DNA of 64,000 nucleotides from Pseudomonas mosselii (GCF_005796105.1 NZ_VAUO01000002.1:124001-188000); one strand, 5' to 3'; shown: positions 9,083-18,184, counted from the first letter of the stretch. Notes: generated from the sequence alone by a model not told the origin. Program-made: numbers and translations.

Positions 9083-10492
9083 TCAGTCCTCCACCACCCA
9101 GGTGTCCTTGGTACCGCCGCCCTGCGACGAGTTCACCACCAGCGAGCCCTCGCGCAGTGCCACGCGGGTCAGGCCGCCAGGGACCAGACGGGTTTCCTTG
9201 CCCGACAGCACGAACGGGCGCAGGTCGATATGCCGAGGCGAGATACCGCTCTCGACGAAGGTTGGGCAGGTGGACAGGCACAGCGTCGGCTGAGCGATGT
9301 ACGCCTCAGGACGCGCCTTGATACGCGCGCGAAAGGCCTCGATCTCTGCCGCCGTGGCCGCCGGCCCAACCAGCATGCCGTAGCCGCCTGAACCTTGGGT
9401 TTCCTTAACCACCAGCTCCGGCAGGTTGGCCAGCACATGAGACAGCTCGGCGGGCTTGCGGCATTGCCAGGTCGGCACGTTGCGCAGGATCGGCTCCTCG
9501 GCCAGGTAATAGCGGATCATGTCGTCGACATACGGGTAGATCGACTTGTCATCGGCCACCCCGGTGCCCACGGCGTTGGCCAGCACCACGTTGCCAGCGC
9601 GGTAGGCGGTGATCAGGCCGGGTACACCCAGCAGTGAGTCAGGGTTGAAGGTCAGCGGGTCGAGGAAGGCGTCGTCCAAGCGACGGTAGATCACATCCAC
9701 CGCCTGGGGGCCTGAGGTGGTGCGCATGAACACGCGGTTGTCGCGCACGAACAAATCGGCACCTTCCACCAGTTCCACACCCATTTCGCGGGCCAGGAAG
9801 GCATGCTCGAAATACGCGCTGTTGAAGCGCCCCGGGGTCAATACCACGGTGGTGGGGTTGTCCAGCGGGCTTGAGCTTTTGAGGGTATCGAGCAGCAGGT
9901 TGGGGTAGTGATCGATGGGCGCCACCCGCTGGGCGGCGAACAGCTCGGGGAACAGGCGCATCATCATCTTGCGGTCTTCGAGCATATAGCTCACGCCGCT
10001 GGGGGTGCGCAGGTTGTCTTCGAGCACGTAGTAGCTGCCGTCGCCATCGCGCACCAGATCGACGCCAGCGATGTGCGCATAGATACCCCGGTGCAGGTCC
10101 AGCCCCTGCATGGCCACCTGGTAGCCGTCATTGGCCAACACCTGCTCCGGCGGGATGATGCCCTGCTTGAGGATGCGCTGGTCGTGGTAGATGTCTTCGA
10201 GGAACAGGTTCAGGGCCTGCACCCGTTGGATGCAGCCGCGCTCGACCACCTGCCATTCGCTGGCCTTGATGCTGCGCGGAATGATATCGAAGGGGATCAA
10301 CCGCTCGGTCCCCTGCTCATCCCCGTACAGAGTGAACGTGATGCCAGCCCGATGAAACAACAGATCAGCCTCGCGACGACGCTGGTCCAACAGCTCCAAC
10401 GGCGTGTTGGACAACCAGCGTGCGAACGCCTGGTAATGGGGCCGGCAAGTGCCCGCCGCATCGTACATCTCATTGAAAAAGTCCCGAGGCAT
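9083..10492 (-). CDS. Circularly permuted ATP-grasp type 2 protein (putative amide ligase)
   Basis: 469 residues from ATG 10492, which has CAGGAG six bases upstream; a longer in-frame reading lacks a ribosome site. Conserved blocks include FFNEMYDAAG at the N terminus, DIYHDQRILKQGIIP, DLVRDGDGSYYVLEDNLRTPSGVSY in the core (metal/ATP-binding acidic residues) and VVKETQGSGGYGMLVGP near residue 350. These match the DUF404/DUF407 circularly permuted ATP-grasp family, predicted to form an amide or peptide bond using ATP. It is the first gene of the leftward operon with alpha-E, transglutaminase-like and Anbu genes. Product and substrates are unknown. Confidence 0.9.
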   Translation of the reverse strand: MPRDFFNEMYDAAGTCRPHYQAFARWLSNTPLELLDQRRREADLLFHRAGITFTLYGDEQGTERLIPFDIIPRSIKASEWQVVERGCIQRVQALNLFLEDIYHDQRILKQGIIPPEQVLANDGYQVAMQGLDLHRGIYAHIAGVDLVRDGDGSYYVLEDNLRTPSGVSYMLEDRKMMMRLFPELFAAQRVAPIDHYPNLLLDTLKSSSPLDNPTTVVLTPGRFNSAYFEHAFLAREMGVELVEGADLFVRDNRVFMRTTSGPQAVDVIYRRLDDAFLDPLTFNPDSLLGVPGLITAYRAGNVVLANAVGTGVADDKSIYPYVDDMIRYYLAEEPILRNVPTWQCRKPAELSHVLANLPELVVKETQGSGGYGMLVGPAATAAEIEAFRARIKARPEAYIAQPTLCLSTCPTFVESGISPRHIDLRPFVLSGKETRLVPGGLTRVALREGSLVVNSSQGGGTKDTWVVED

Positions 10493-10681
10493 ACTCAACT
10501 CCTGACCACGCGATGCATATCCGTTAACGATGCGCAGTTGACCTAGCAATAGCAGTGCCGAAAACACGCCACATCAGGTGCGCCAAGGGGTACGCAGGGG
10601 ACGACTGGCGCGGCGACGCACCAGAACAGGGCGCACGCTAGCGCGCGCCTCCTGGGATGAACCAAAACAGGCTGCCGAGAC

Positions 10682-11281
10682 TCAAGGCTCTGCGTGATTG
10701 CGCGCGAAGGTTTCCTGCCCCATGGCGCTGATCTGTCCTTCGATCAAGGCGTCGAAGGGGCGCAGCAAGGCGTCGAAGCCGGTCGGTGCCTCCAGCGTGT
10801 TCAATGCGTGCACCACCGCTTCGAGGGTCGACAACGCCCCAGGCTCGGGCGCCTTGCGCAGGCGATAGCGCGACGGCGCGACCTGCGCCAGGGTAACCCT
10901 TGGCAGCGTTTCCAGCAGTGGATTCAGGTACAGCAGCTTGCGCGCCTTGCGCCAGGTGCCGTCGGGGACGATCAGCAGCAACGGGCAGGTGTCTGGCATG
11001 GCGTAGGCATCCAGCACCTGTGCTTGTGCCCCGGGGAACAAGAGTGCCGGACGATAGCCAGGGGTTTGCAGCAAGGCGTCCAGATCTTCGAACACTTCGC
11101 CCACGCGCAACTCGGCATTGACCAGCCCCAGGGCCGCCAAGCGCGCCGTGTTGAGGGCGTGCGCCGACTCGCTGGGGTGCTGCAGCAACACGACACGGGT
11201 GCGGCTGGCGAGGCGCGGGATCAGCGGGCAAAGGCAATGGGCGAGCGGGCGCTGGCAGCGCTCGCAGCGGGGTCTGGGCAT
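10682..11281 (-). CDS. DTW-domain tRNA-uridine aminocarboxypropyltransferase (TapT/YfiP-like)
   Basis: 199 residues from ATG 11281, with GGAGG upstream. The N terminus holds closely spaced cysteines (CERCQRPLAHCLC) that could bind a metal. The core shows the DxTW motif in VPDGTWRKARKLLYLNP, which names the family. Such proteins add the 3-amino-3-carboxypropyl group from S-adenosylmethionine to a uridine of tRNA; E. coli TapT makes acp3U47. The longer in-frame reading to 11386 has no ribosome site. It stands alone between the Anbu operon and the energy-taxis receptor, all on the minus strand. Confidence 0.88.
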   Translation of the reverse strand: MPRPRCERCQRPLAHCLCPLIPRLASRTRVVLLQHPSESAHALNTARLAALGLVNAELRVGEVFEDLDALLQTPGYRPALLFPGAQAQVLDAYAMPDTCPLLLIVPDGTWRKARKLLYLNPLLETLPRVTLAQVAPSRYRLRKAPEPGALSTLEAVVHALNTLEAPTGFDALLRPFDALIEGQISAMGQETFARNHAEP

Positions 11282-11431
11282 GAGGGCCTCCGTTGGCGGG
11301 CGAATTTTGCCACATCCCGAAACTTTCAGCCCGTTCTGCGCAGCAGGCGCGGGCAGGCCCGCACCCACTGGAAACACACGTGTCAAGCGATGGGAACGGG
11401 CTTGACCGTGGACCGCACGGCACGCCGTACC

Positions 11432-12997
11432 CTATCGATTGAACCGCTCCGCTAGGCTGTGCAGGTACTCCGCCATGCGTTCGAGGTCCTGGCTGATCTC
11501 GGCGCCTTGCCTGGCCTGGCCCGCACTTTCATCGCACAGTTGTGCGATGCGCACGATCTGCTGGTTGATATCCTCGGCCACATGGCTCTGCTGCTCGGAG
11601 GCCGTGGCCATCTGCTGGCTCATGCCGGTGATCCGGCTGACTGCCTGGGCGATACCGGCCAACGCCTGCTGCACCGCCTCGACACTGTGCACGCTGTCCT
11701 GGGAGATCTGCTGGCCACGGCTGGCACTGGCCACCGCGCGGTCGGCGCCCGAGCGCAAGGTGGCGATCAGCTGGTGGATCTCGTCGGTGGAAGCGCGAGT
11801 GCGCTGGGCCAGCGAACGCACTTCATCGGCCACCACGGCAAAGCCCCTGCCCTGCTCACCGGCACGGGCCGCCTCGATGGCCGCATTGAGCGCCAGCAGG
11901 TTGGTCTGCTCGGCGATCGAGGTGATCACATCCACCACCCCGCCGATCGACTGGGTCTGCTCGGCCAGGGCGTTGACCGCCTGGCCGATATCGCTGACCG
12001 CCTCGCTCATGCTGCCCATGGCGCGCAGGCTTTGCTGCGCCAGGTCGCTGCCCTGCTGGGCAAGCTGGTCAGCGTCGCCGGCAGCGTGGGCAGTGCTTTG
12101 TACGTTATGCGTGACTTGCTGGATAGTCGCGGCCATTTGCGCGATGGCGGTGGCCGACTGGTCGGTCTCGCTGCGCTGACGATCGAGCATCTGCGCCTGC
12201 GAATCGGACAGCTCGGACGATTGCGCAGCCCGCGACTTCACCCCAACGCCGGCATCGACCAGGCGCGTCAGCGCGGTCTGCAAGCGCGCCTCCTCACTGA
12301 AAATAGCCAGGTCCAGCTGGCCGCGCAGCCCAGGGCTGTCGCTGTAGGTCAACGCCACCAGCGGGCTGGTGAAGGCCTTGGGGTGCTCGCCGAGGGTACT
12401 ACGGATCGCCTGGTTCTGGCGCACTTCGATCAGGTACCAAGCCACCAGCAAGCTAGCCATCAGCACGCCCAGGGCGGCATAGGCCGGCAGCCACAGATAC
12501 GCCAGCGCCGACAGGGCTCCGGCGCCGATCAACGGCCAGCCGCTACTCATGAACTGCGCCAGCCGCGCCGCCCATGGCACTGGCGCACGGCCGCCACGCA
12601 AGCGCGCATACAACGCCTCGGCGCGGCGGATTTGCGCGCGGCTGGGCACCGATCGCACCGATTCGTAGCCACTGATCCGGCCATTTTCGTACACCGCCGT
12701 GACATACGCGCTGACCCAGTAGAAATCGCCGTTCTTGGCGCGGTTCTTGACCACCCCCATCCAGGGCTTGCCTTGCTTGATGGTGTCCCACATATGCCCA
12801 AACACCGACGGCGGCATGTCGGGATGGCGCACCAGGTTGTGCGGCTGTCCCACCAGCTCGTCATAGGTGAAACCGCTGATGGCCACAAAAGCATCATTGC
12901 AATACGTGATGCGGCTGTTCAGGTCGGTGGTGGAAATCAGCCGCTGTTCGTTGGGAAACGTTCTCTCGTGTTCGGTGACGGGCAAATTCATGCGCAT
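11432..12997 (-). CDS. Aer-type PAS methyl-accepting chemotaxis/energy-taxis receptor
   Basis: 521 residues. A PAS domain lies at about 15-120 ([57 protein letters not shown]), as in the FAD-binding sensor of E. coli Aer. Two membrane segments follow at about 150-195 ([37 protein letters not shown] has two adjacent hydrophobic stretches), then a cytoplasmic signalling domain with the conserved tip [20 protein letters not shown]. There is no periplasmic ligand domain. This layout indicates an intracellular redox or oxygen signal passed to CheA/CheW. Several Aer paralogues exist in P. putida; which one this is cannot be told from sequence alone. Confidence 0.92.
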   Translation of the reverse strand: MRMNLPVTEHERTFPNEQRLISTTDLNSRITYCNDAFVAISGFTYDELVGQPHNLVRHPDMPPSVFGHMWDTIKQGKPWMGVVKNRAKNGDFYWVSAYVTAVYENGRISGYESVRSVPSRAQIRRAEALYARLRGGRAPVPWAARLAQFMSSGWPLIGAGALSALAYLWLPAYAALGVLMASLLVAWYLIEVRQNQAIRSTLGEHPKAFTSPLVALTYSDSPGLRGQLDLAIFSEEARLQTALTRLVDAGVGVKSRAAQSSELSDSQAQMLDRQRSETDQSATAIAQMAATIQQVTHNVQSTAHAAGDADQLAQQGSDLAQQSLRAMGSMSEAVSDIGQAVNALAEQTQSIGGVVDVITSIAEQTNLLALNAAIEAARAGEQGRGFAVVADEVRSLAQRTRASTDEIHQLIATLRSGADRAVASASRGQQISQDSVHSVEAVQQALAGIAQAVSRITGMSQQMATASEQQSHVAEDINQQIVRIAQLCDESAGQARQGAEISQDLERMAEYLHSLAERFNR

Positions 12998-13124
12998 CGT
13001 TGGCGGTCCCTTGCTGATCCAGATGAGTGGTAAAACATCAAACCACGTAGAGGTTTAGCAGAAGGCCAGCACGACAGCAGCAAGTTTTGCAGGAAATTCA
13101 CTCGGCCTGATGACCTGCACGATT

Positions 13125-14018
13125 TCAGCCGACGTTGAGCTGGCTCTTGAGCAGGTCGCGGAAGGTCTGGATCAAGGGTTCGCGGCTGCGACCGCGGCGA
13201 ATGATGAGCGAGAACGGCGCCTGATAACCGAAAGTGGCCGGCGACAGCACGCGCAAGTCACCTTTGTCGACCCAGGCCTGGGCGTAGTGCTCGGGCAAAT
13301 AACCGATGTAGGCGCCAGAGAGGATCAGGATCAGCTGCGCCTCCATGCTTTCCACGGTCGCAGCGCTGTGCTTGAAGCCGTGTCGGGCCAACTCTGCCTG
13401 GCTCCAGTAACCCCGCCCGACCATGCGCTGCTGGGTGATCACCGGCTCCGGGATACGCCGTTCGCCGTACAGCGGATGCCGGCTGCTGCAATACAACCAG
13501 TGCTGCTCGCGGTAAAGCGGCTGGTACAACAACCCACTCATGCGCGAGGAAAACGCGCCGATGGCCAGGTCCAGGCGGTTGTCCTGCACGCCCAGTTGCA
13601 GCTCATAGGGGCTTGAGACCGACAGGTGCAAGTGCACCGCCGGGTGCTCCTGGCTATAGGCACCAATGGCCTCGGCCAGCGGCAAGGCGCGGTCGCCCAC
13701 GGTGGAATCGATCACCCCCAGGTTGAGGGTGCCGCGCAGCTCGCCCTTGAGCGCGGCGGCGTACTGCTCGAAGCCGTCCAGCTCGCCCAGCAGGCGCAAG
13801 GTTTCCTGATGGAACAACTCGCCCTTGCTGGTCAGGCTGAACCCGCCTCGGCCGCGGTGGCACAGCACGATACCCAAGGCGCTTTCCAACTGGCTCATGT
13901 AGGTACTGATGGCCGAGGTGGACAGGTTCAGGTCGCGCTGGGCATTAGCGAATCCCTGGTGGCGCACCACGCTGGCGAAGATCCGCAGCAGTTTCAGGTC
14001 GGGCAGCGATGAGGCCAT
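13125..14018 (-). CDS. LysR-family regulator, probable controller of the adjacent ureohydrolase
   Basis: 297 residues with an N-terminal winged helix-turn-helix (LLRIFASVVRHQGFANAQRDLNLSTSAISTYMSQLESALG, residues about 9-48) and a periplasmic-binding-like effector domain. It diverges from the ureohydrolase gene at 14244. In P. aeruginosa the guanidino-acid hydrolases GbuA and GpuA each have a divergent LysR regulator that responds to the guanidino acid; this is recalled knowledge. The same role is inferred here. Its own promoter lies in the shared 225-base interval with a possible LysR site at 14078-14093. Confidence 0.87.
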   Translation of the reverse strand: MASSLPDLKLLRIFASVVRHQGFANAQRDLNLSTSAISTYMSQLESALGIVLCHRGRGGFSLTSKGELFHQETLRLLGELDGFEQYAAALKGELRGTLNLGVIDSTVGDRALPLAEAIGAYSQEHPAVHLHLSVSSPYELQLGVQDNRLDLAIGAFSSRMSGLLYQPLYREQHWLYCSSRHPLYGERRIPEPVITQQRMVGRGYWSQAELARHGFKHSAATVESMEAQLILILSGAYIGYLPEHYAQAWVDKGDLRVLSPATFGYQAPFSLIIRRGRSREPLIQTFRDLLKSQLNVG

Positions 14019-14077
14019 GGAATCAGGGGTCCGCTGGATGGCAATGGCCAGAGTCTAACGCGCCCCGGCGCGGTTAG

Positions 14078-14093
14078 TTCATAAAATCCTGAA
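14078..14093. promoter_or_regulatory. Possible LysR-type operator in the divergent interval
   Basis: TTCATAAAATCCTGAA is a dyad (TTCA/TGAA) of the T-N11-A kind used by LysR regulators. It lies between the divergent LysR gene and the ureohydrolase, about 60 bases from the LysR start. The arms are short, so this is only suggestive. Confidence 0.35.
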
Positions 14094-14243
14094 GTAAGTT
14101 TTTGTCGGTAGCGATTCTTCCCACGCACTACCTTGCGCAGACTGCGGCGAAATGTCCCTGCTCGCCGGCATCCTTGGTCTTTCAGGCGTGTGGCGGAACA
14201 GGTTCGAACAAACAGAACAATCGACCGACTGATGAGGCCCACC

Positions 14244-15194
14244 GTGGACAAGATTCTCCACCAACCACTGGGCGGCAACGAAATGCCGCGTTTCGGCGGC
14301 ATCGCCACCATGCTTCGCCTGCCCCACCTGCAAAGCGCTGAGGGCCTGGACGCCGCGTTCATCGGCGTACCGCTGGACATCGGCACCTCGCTGCGCTCAG
14401 GCACTCGCTTCGGCCCTCGGCAGATCCGCGCCGAATCGGTGATGATACGCCCGTACAACATGGCCACCGGCGCCGCCCCGTTCGACTCGCTGTCAGTAGC
14501 CGACATCGGTGACGTGGCGATCAACACCTTCAACCTGCTGGACGCCGTGCGCATCATCGAAGAAGCCTACGACGAGATCCTCGAACACAACGTCATCCCC
14601 ATGACCCTGGGTGGCGACCACACCATCACCCTGCCCATCCTGCGTGCCCTGCACAAGAAGCACGGCAAGATCGGCCTGGTGCACATCGATGCCCACGCCG
14701 ACGTCAACGACCACATGTTCGGCGAGAAGATCGCCCACGGCACCACCTTCCGCCGCGCCGTGGAAGAAGGCCTACTCGATTGCGACCGCGTGGTGCAGAT
14801 CGGCCTGCGCGCCCAGGGCTATACCGCCGACGACTTCAATTGGAGCCGCCGCCAGGGCTTTCGCGTGGTGCAGGCCGAAGAATGCTGGCACAAGTCGTTG
14901 CAACCACTGATGGCCGAAGTGCGCGAGAAGGTCGGTGGCGGCCCTGTGTACCTGTCGTTCGACATCGACGGCATCGACCCTGCCTGGGCACCGGGCACCG
15001 GCACCCCGGAGATCGGCGGCTTGACCACCATCCAGGCGATGGAGATCATCCGCGGCTGCCACGGCCTGGACCTTATCGGCTGTGACCTGGTCGAAGTCTC
15101 CCCGCCTTATGACACCACCGGCAACACCTCGCTGCTGGGGGCCAATCTGCTGTTCGAAATGCTCTGCGTGCTGCCAGGGGTGGTACGCCGCTGA
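14244..15194 (+). CDS. speB: Ureohydrolase: agmatinase / guanidinobutyrase family
   Basis: 316 residues from GTG 14244 with GAGG six bases upstream; homologues as I recall begin MDKILHQPLGGNEMPRFGG, which fits. Manganese ligands are visible: His126 in GGDHT, Asp149/His151/Asp153 in HIDAHADVND, and Asp240/Asp242 in SFDIDGIDP. These enzymes release urea from guanidino compounds. Annotated agmatinase in P. putida, but the LysR gene upstream and the sodium/solute symporter downstream mirror the gbuA and gpuA loci of P. aeruginosa. The real substrate may therefore be 4-guanidinobutyrate or 3-guanidinopropionate. The symbol is the customary one, not proof of agmatine specificity. Confidence 0.88.
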   Translation: MDKILHQPLGGNEMPRFGGIATMLRLPHLQSAEGLDAAFIGVPLDIGTSLRSGTRFGPRQIRAESVMIRPYNMATGAAPFDSLSVADIGDVAINTFNLLDAVRIIEEAYDEILEHNVIPMTLGGDHTITLPILRALHKKHGKIGLVHIDAHADVNDHMFGEKIAHGTTFRRAVEEGLLDCDRVVQIGLRAQGYTADDFNWSRRQGFRVVQAEECWHKSLQPLMAEVREKVGGGPVYLSFDIDGIDPAWAPGTGTPEIGGLTTIQAMEIIRGCHGLDLIGCDLVEVSPPYDTTGNTSLLGANLLFEMLCVLPGVVRR

Positions 15195-15215
15195 TTGCAG
15201 TGAAGCCCTGTTTTT

Positions 15216-15331
15216 TGTAGGAGCGGCCTCGTGCGCGATGGGCTGCGCAGCAGCCCCAACCTCTGCACATGCGGTGGTACAGGAAATCCGCGGCTGCTAA
15301 GCAGCCCATCGCGCACAAGGCCGCTCCTACA
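15216..15331. repeat. Long palindromic intergenic repeat (Pseudomonas REP-like)
   Basis: The arms TGTAGGAGCGGCC...GCGCGATGGGCTGC (15216-15251) and its near-complement ending GGCCGCTCCTACA (15293-15331) would form a stem-loop of over 30 base pairs. It lies between the ureohydrolase and symporter genes. The core GCACAAGGCCGCTCCTACA recurs at about 55096-55115, marking it as a family of chromosomal repeats. In the transcript it could act as a 3' stabiliser or partial terminator. Confidence 0.85.
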
Positions 15332-15478
15332 GAGATCTCTGCGACGAATTGATTCACCCCCGGCAGGAGCCATCCGGGAGGGCCACTGAGGCCCGCCAAC
15401 ACAAGACAGCACCGCCGGGCGCCATGAGCCGCCTGGGCGGCTGATCTCGCCATAATAAAGATAATCGGGAGACCCCCA

Positions 15479-16858
15479 ATGGCCTTGGACATCATCGTTG
15501 TACTGATCTATGCCGTCGGCATGCTCGGGCTGGGCTACTACGGCATGCGCCGCGCGAAGACCCATGAAGACTACCTGGTAGCCGGGCGTAACCTCGGCCC
15601 GACCCTGTACATGGGCACCATGGCCACCACCGTGCTGGGCGGTGCCTCCACCGTCGGCACCGTACGCCTGGGCTATGTGCATGGGATCTCCGGCTTCTGG
15701 CTGTGCGCAGCCCTGGGCCTTGGCATCATCGCGCTGAACCTGTTCCTCGCCAAACCGCTACTGCGCCTGAAGATCTTCACCGTCACCCAGGTGCTGGAGC
15801 GTCGCTACAACCCCATGGCACGCCAGGCCAGCGCGGCGATCATGCTCGCCTACGCGCTGATGATCGGGGTGACCTCGACCCTGGCCATGGGCACCGTGCT
15901 GCAAGTGCTGCTGGATGTGCCGTTCTGGATGGCGCTGCTGTTCGGCGGTGGCGTGGTGGTGGTGTACTCGACCATCGGTGGCATGTGGTCGCTGACCCTG
16001 ACCGACATCGTCCAGTTCATCATCAAGACCGTAGGCCTGATGTTCATCCTGCTGCCGGTGTGCCTGTACAAGGCCGGTGGCTGGGACATGCTGGTGGCCA
16101 AGCTGCCGGCGTCCAGCTTCAGCTGGACCACCATCGGCTGGGACACCATCATCACCTACTTCCTGATCTACTTCTTCGGCATCCTGATCGGCCAGGACAT
16201 CTGGCAGCGCGTGTTCACCGCGCGTGACGAGAAAGTCTGCCAGCGCGCCGGTACCACCGCAGGCGTCTATTGCGTGCTGTACGGCCTGGCCTGCGCCTTG
16301 ATCGGCATGGCCGCCCACGTGCTGATGCCGGATCTTGCCAACCCCAACAACGCATTTGCCGAGATGATCAAGGGCCAACTGCCCGAGGGCGTGCGAGGCC
16401 TGCTGATGGCCGCCGCACTGGCCGCGATGATGTCGACCGCCAGCGCAGGCCTGCTGGCCGCCTCGACCACCTTGACCGAAGACCTGCTGCCCAAGCTGCG
16501 TGGCGGCAAGCAGTCGAGCCTGGGCATCAATCGCCTGTTCACCCTGCTCACCGGCTTGGTGGTACTGGGCATCGCGCTGGCAGTGAACGATGTGATCAGC
16601 GCCCTGACCCTGGCCTATAACCTGCTGGTGGGCGGCATGCTGATCCCGCTGATCGGGGCGATTTTCTGGAAGCGCGCCACCACCGCCGGGGCCATCGCCA
16701 GCATGTCGTTGGGCTTTGCCACCGCTCTGCTGTTCATGTTCAAGGACGGCCTGGACGCCAACTCACCGATTTACTACAGCCTGGCCATTGGCCTGGTGAG
16801 TTTCGTGCTCGTCAGCCTGGCTTCGCGCAAGCCAGCAGCGGCGGTGAACCTGGCCTGA
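15479..16858 (+). CDS. Sodium:solute symporter family transporter
   Basis: 459 residues, ATG at 15479 after GGGAGA. About thirteen hydrophobic segments span the protein. The conserved SSS-family stretches are present: GRNLGPTLYMGTMATTVLGGASTVGTVRLGY near residue 40-70 and LMAAALAAMMSTASAGLLAASTT around 310 (the Na2-site helix with adjacent Ser/Thr). It is an inner-membrane importer driven by sodium. Its position after the LysR-controlled ureohydrolase suggests uptake of the guanidino compound or a related metabolite. The 284-base gap with a palindromic repeat means co-transcription is uncertain. Confidence 0.88.
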   Translation: MALDIIVVLIYAVGMLGLGYYGMRRAKTHEDYLVAGRNLGPTLYMGTMATTVLGGASTVGTVRLGYVHGISGFWLCAALGLGIIALNLFLAKPLLRLKIFTVTQVLERRYNPMARQASAAIMLAYALMIGVTSTLAMGTVLQVLLDVPFWMALLFGGGVVVVYSTIGGMWSLTLTDIVQFIIKTVGLMFILLPVCLYKAGGWDMLVAKLPASSFSWTTIGWDTIITYFLIYFFGILIGQDIWQRVFTARDEKVCQRAGTTAGVYCVLYGLACALIGMAAHVLMPDLANPNNAFAEMIKGQLPEGVRGLLMAAALAAMMSTASAGLLAASTTLTEDLLPKLRGGKQSSLGINRLFTLLTGLVVLGIALAVNDVISALTLAYNLLVGGMLIPLIGAIFWKRATTAGAIASMSLGFATALLFMFKDGLDANSPIYYSLAIGLVSFVLVSLASRKPAAAVNLA

Positions 16859-16883
16859 AACGATCAGAACACCGATAAAACGC

Positions 16884-16920
16884 AAAAGGCCGGCGCATCT
16901 TCACGATGCGCCGGCCTTTT
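16884..16920. terminator. Bidirectional intrinsic terminator
   Basis: AAAAGGCCGGCGCATC at 16884-16899, a five-base loop (TTCAC), and the perfect complement GATGCGCCGGCCTTTT at 16905-16920. A-run and T-run flank the stem, so it can stop the symporter transcript from the left and the small PA1414-type transcript from the right. Confidence 0.95.
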
Positions 16921-16932
16921 GCTGCGGTGGAA

Positions 16933-17061
16933 TCAGCGGCGGCGCGGCTGGCGCTTACGCTGTTCTTCGTCGGTCGGGATTGGCACCGGCTGTAAGGGTG
17001 GCGGTAGCAAACCCAAGGCGACGGCGAGGTCGTGGAGCCAGTTGTACATGCGTTCGTTCAT
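16933..17061 (-). CDS. Small PA1414-family protein (42 residues)
   Basis: A 42-residue reading frame with start ATG at 17061 and GAGGGGG four bases upstream, ending just before the bidirectional terminator. It begins MNERMYNWLHDLAVALGLLP, has a Pro-rich centre (PPPLQPVPIP) and a very basic tail (RKRQPRRR). I recognise it as the Pseudomonas PA1414-type small protein. In P. aeruginosa PA1414 lies close to the gbuA symporter genes and is strongly induced by Anr in low oxygen (recalled). An ANR-like box lies 114 bases upstream here. Protein function is unknown; the transcript may matter more than the peptide. Confidence 0.82.
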   Translation of the reverse strand: MNERMYNWLHDLAVALGLLPPPLQPVPIPTDEEQRKRQPRRR

Positions 17062-17125
17062 AGTGCCCCCTCGACGGGTCAGCCTCACGGTCAGTCAATC
17101 CTGCGATGCTTCATACAGATCATAG

Positions 17126-17168
17126 CCCTATGTCCTGCATTGCGCATTCGCCTGTTCTACACATAGGG
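17126..17168 (-). promoter_or_regulatory. Structured leader upstream of the PA1414-type gene (possible sRNA region)
   Basis: CCCTATGT at 17126-17133 and ACATAGGG at 17161-17168 form a perfect 8-bp inverted repeat with a 27-base loop, between the ANR-like box and the 42-residue gene. In P. aeruginosa the oxygen-responsive sRNA SicX is, as I recall, produced from the PA1414 transcript. A similar leader RNA is possible but not shown here. Confidence 0.35.
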
Positions 17169-17174
17169 ATGATT

Positions 17175-17188
17175 TTGACTCGGATCAA
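17175..17188 (-). promoter_or_regulatory. ANR/FNR-like box
   Basis: TTGACTCGGATCAA matches the ANR/FNR consensus TTGAT-N4-ATCAA with one mismatch. It lies 114 bases upstream of the PA1414-type start codon and overlaps the last codons of the neighbouring LysR gene. This position fits low-oxygen induction of the small gene, in line with what is known of PA1414. Confidence 0.65.
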
Positions 17189-18078
17189 GCACTGGCCGCA
17201 GCTTCCGACGGTCGGCTAATCGTTTCGCTTTGTTGCAGATCGATCCAGGCCTGCAGATTGGCCCCGCGCATGCCTTGGCGCCACATCAGCCAGGTCGTCG
17301 CCTGATCGAAGGGGGCTTGCAACCGATGCGCCCGCACCCGGTCACGGCCTGGCAGGCTGTCGAGCATCGATTGCGCCATCAACGCCACGCCCGCACCTGC
17401 GATCACACAGGCCAGCATGCTCTGGTAGGACTCGATTTCCATCACCCGCCCCATGGGCGTGTGCGCATGCGCGTACCAGGCTTCAAGGCGCATGCGGTAC
17501 GAGCAGCCCTGGCGGAAGGTGAACACCGCCTTGCCGGCGACATCCTTGGCGGTGCGCACCGGCGGGTGTTCGGGGCTGCTGATCAGCACCAGGGTTTCGT
17601 CGCACAGTGGCACGCCATCGAGCCCGGCCAGGCTGGGCGGGCCGTCCACCAGCGCGGCATCGAGCGTATGGTTGAGCAACCCTTCGAGCAGCTCGCCACT
17701 TGGGGCGGCCTGCACTTGCAGGTTCACCGCAGGGTAGGCCTGGTGATAGCGCGCCAGCAACGCCGGCAGGTGGATGGCGGCGGTGCTGTACATAGTGCCC
17801 AGCACGAAGTCCCCCGCCGGCTGGCCGCCCTGCACCGCCGCCATCGCTTCGTCGCGCAGCGCGGACAGGCGGTTGGCGTAGTCCAGCAGCACCTTGCCGG
17901 CAGGCGACAACTGCAAGCGCTGGCGCTCGCGCAGGAACAGCTCCACGCCCAACTGCTCTTCGAGCTGTCGCAGGCGTGTGGACAGGTTCGACGGCACGCG
18001 ATGCAGGCGCTCGGCGGCACGCGTGACCGAGCCCTCTTCGGCTACAGCCTGGAAAATACGCAGCTGGCTGAACTCCAT
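17185..18078 (-). CDS. LysR-family regulator divergent from an MFS exporter
   Basis: 297 residues from ATG 18078, with GGAG six bases upstream; an ATG four codons earlier lacks this spacing. The helix-turn-helix occupies about residues 1-60 (QLRIFQAVAEEGSVTRAAERLHRVPSNLSTRLRQLEEQLG), followed by the effector-binding domain. It diverges from the YbfB-like MFS gene at 18185 across 106 bases. That interval contains the dyad TTGATCATCATTATTCAA, a plausible LysR site. Local control of the exporter is the natural inference. Its 3' end overlaps the ANR-like box of the next gene. Confidence 0.87.
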   Translation of the reverse strand: MEFSQLRIFQAVAEEGSVTRAAERLHRVPSNLSTRLRQLEEQLGVELFLRERQRLQLSPAGKVLLDYANRLSALRDEAMAAVQGGQPAGDFVLGTMYSTAAIHLPALLARYHQAYPAVNLQVQAAPSGELLEGLLNHTLDAALVDGPPSLAGLDGVPLCDETLVLISSPEHPPVRTAKDVAGKAVFTFRQGCSYRMRLEAWYAHAHTPMGRVMEIESYQSMLACVIAGAGVALMAQSMLDSLPGRDRVRAHRLQAPFDQATTWLMWRQGMRGANLQAWIDLQQSETISRPSEAAASA

Positions 18079-18184
18079 GAGATTCTCCAAAACAGAACAA
18101 CTTGATCATCATTATTCAATTTTACTGAAAGTCAATCACGCCTAACCTGCCAGCCATCACATCCTTTCGAGCAGGAGACTCAGC

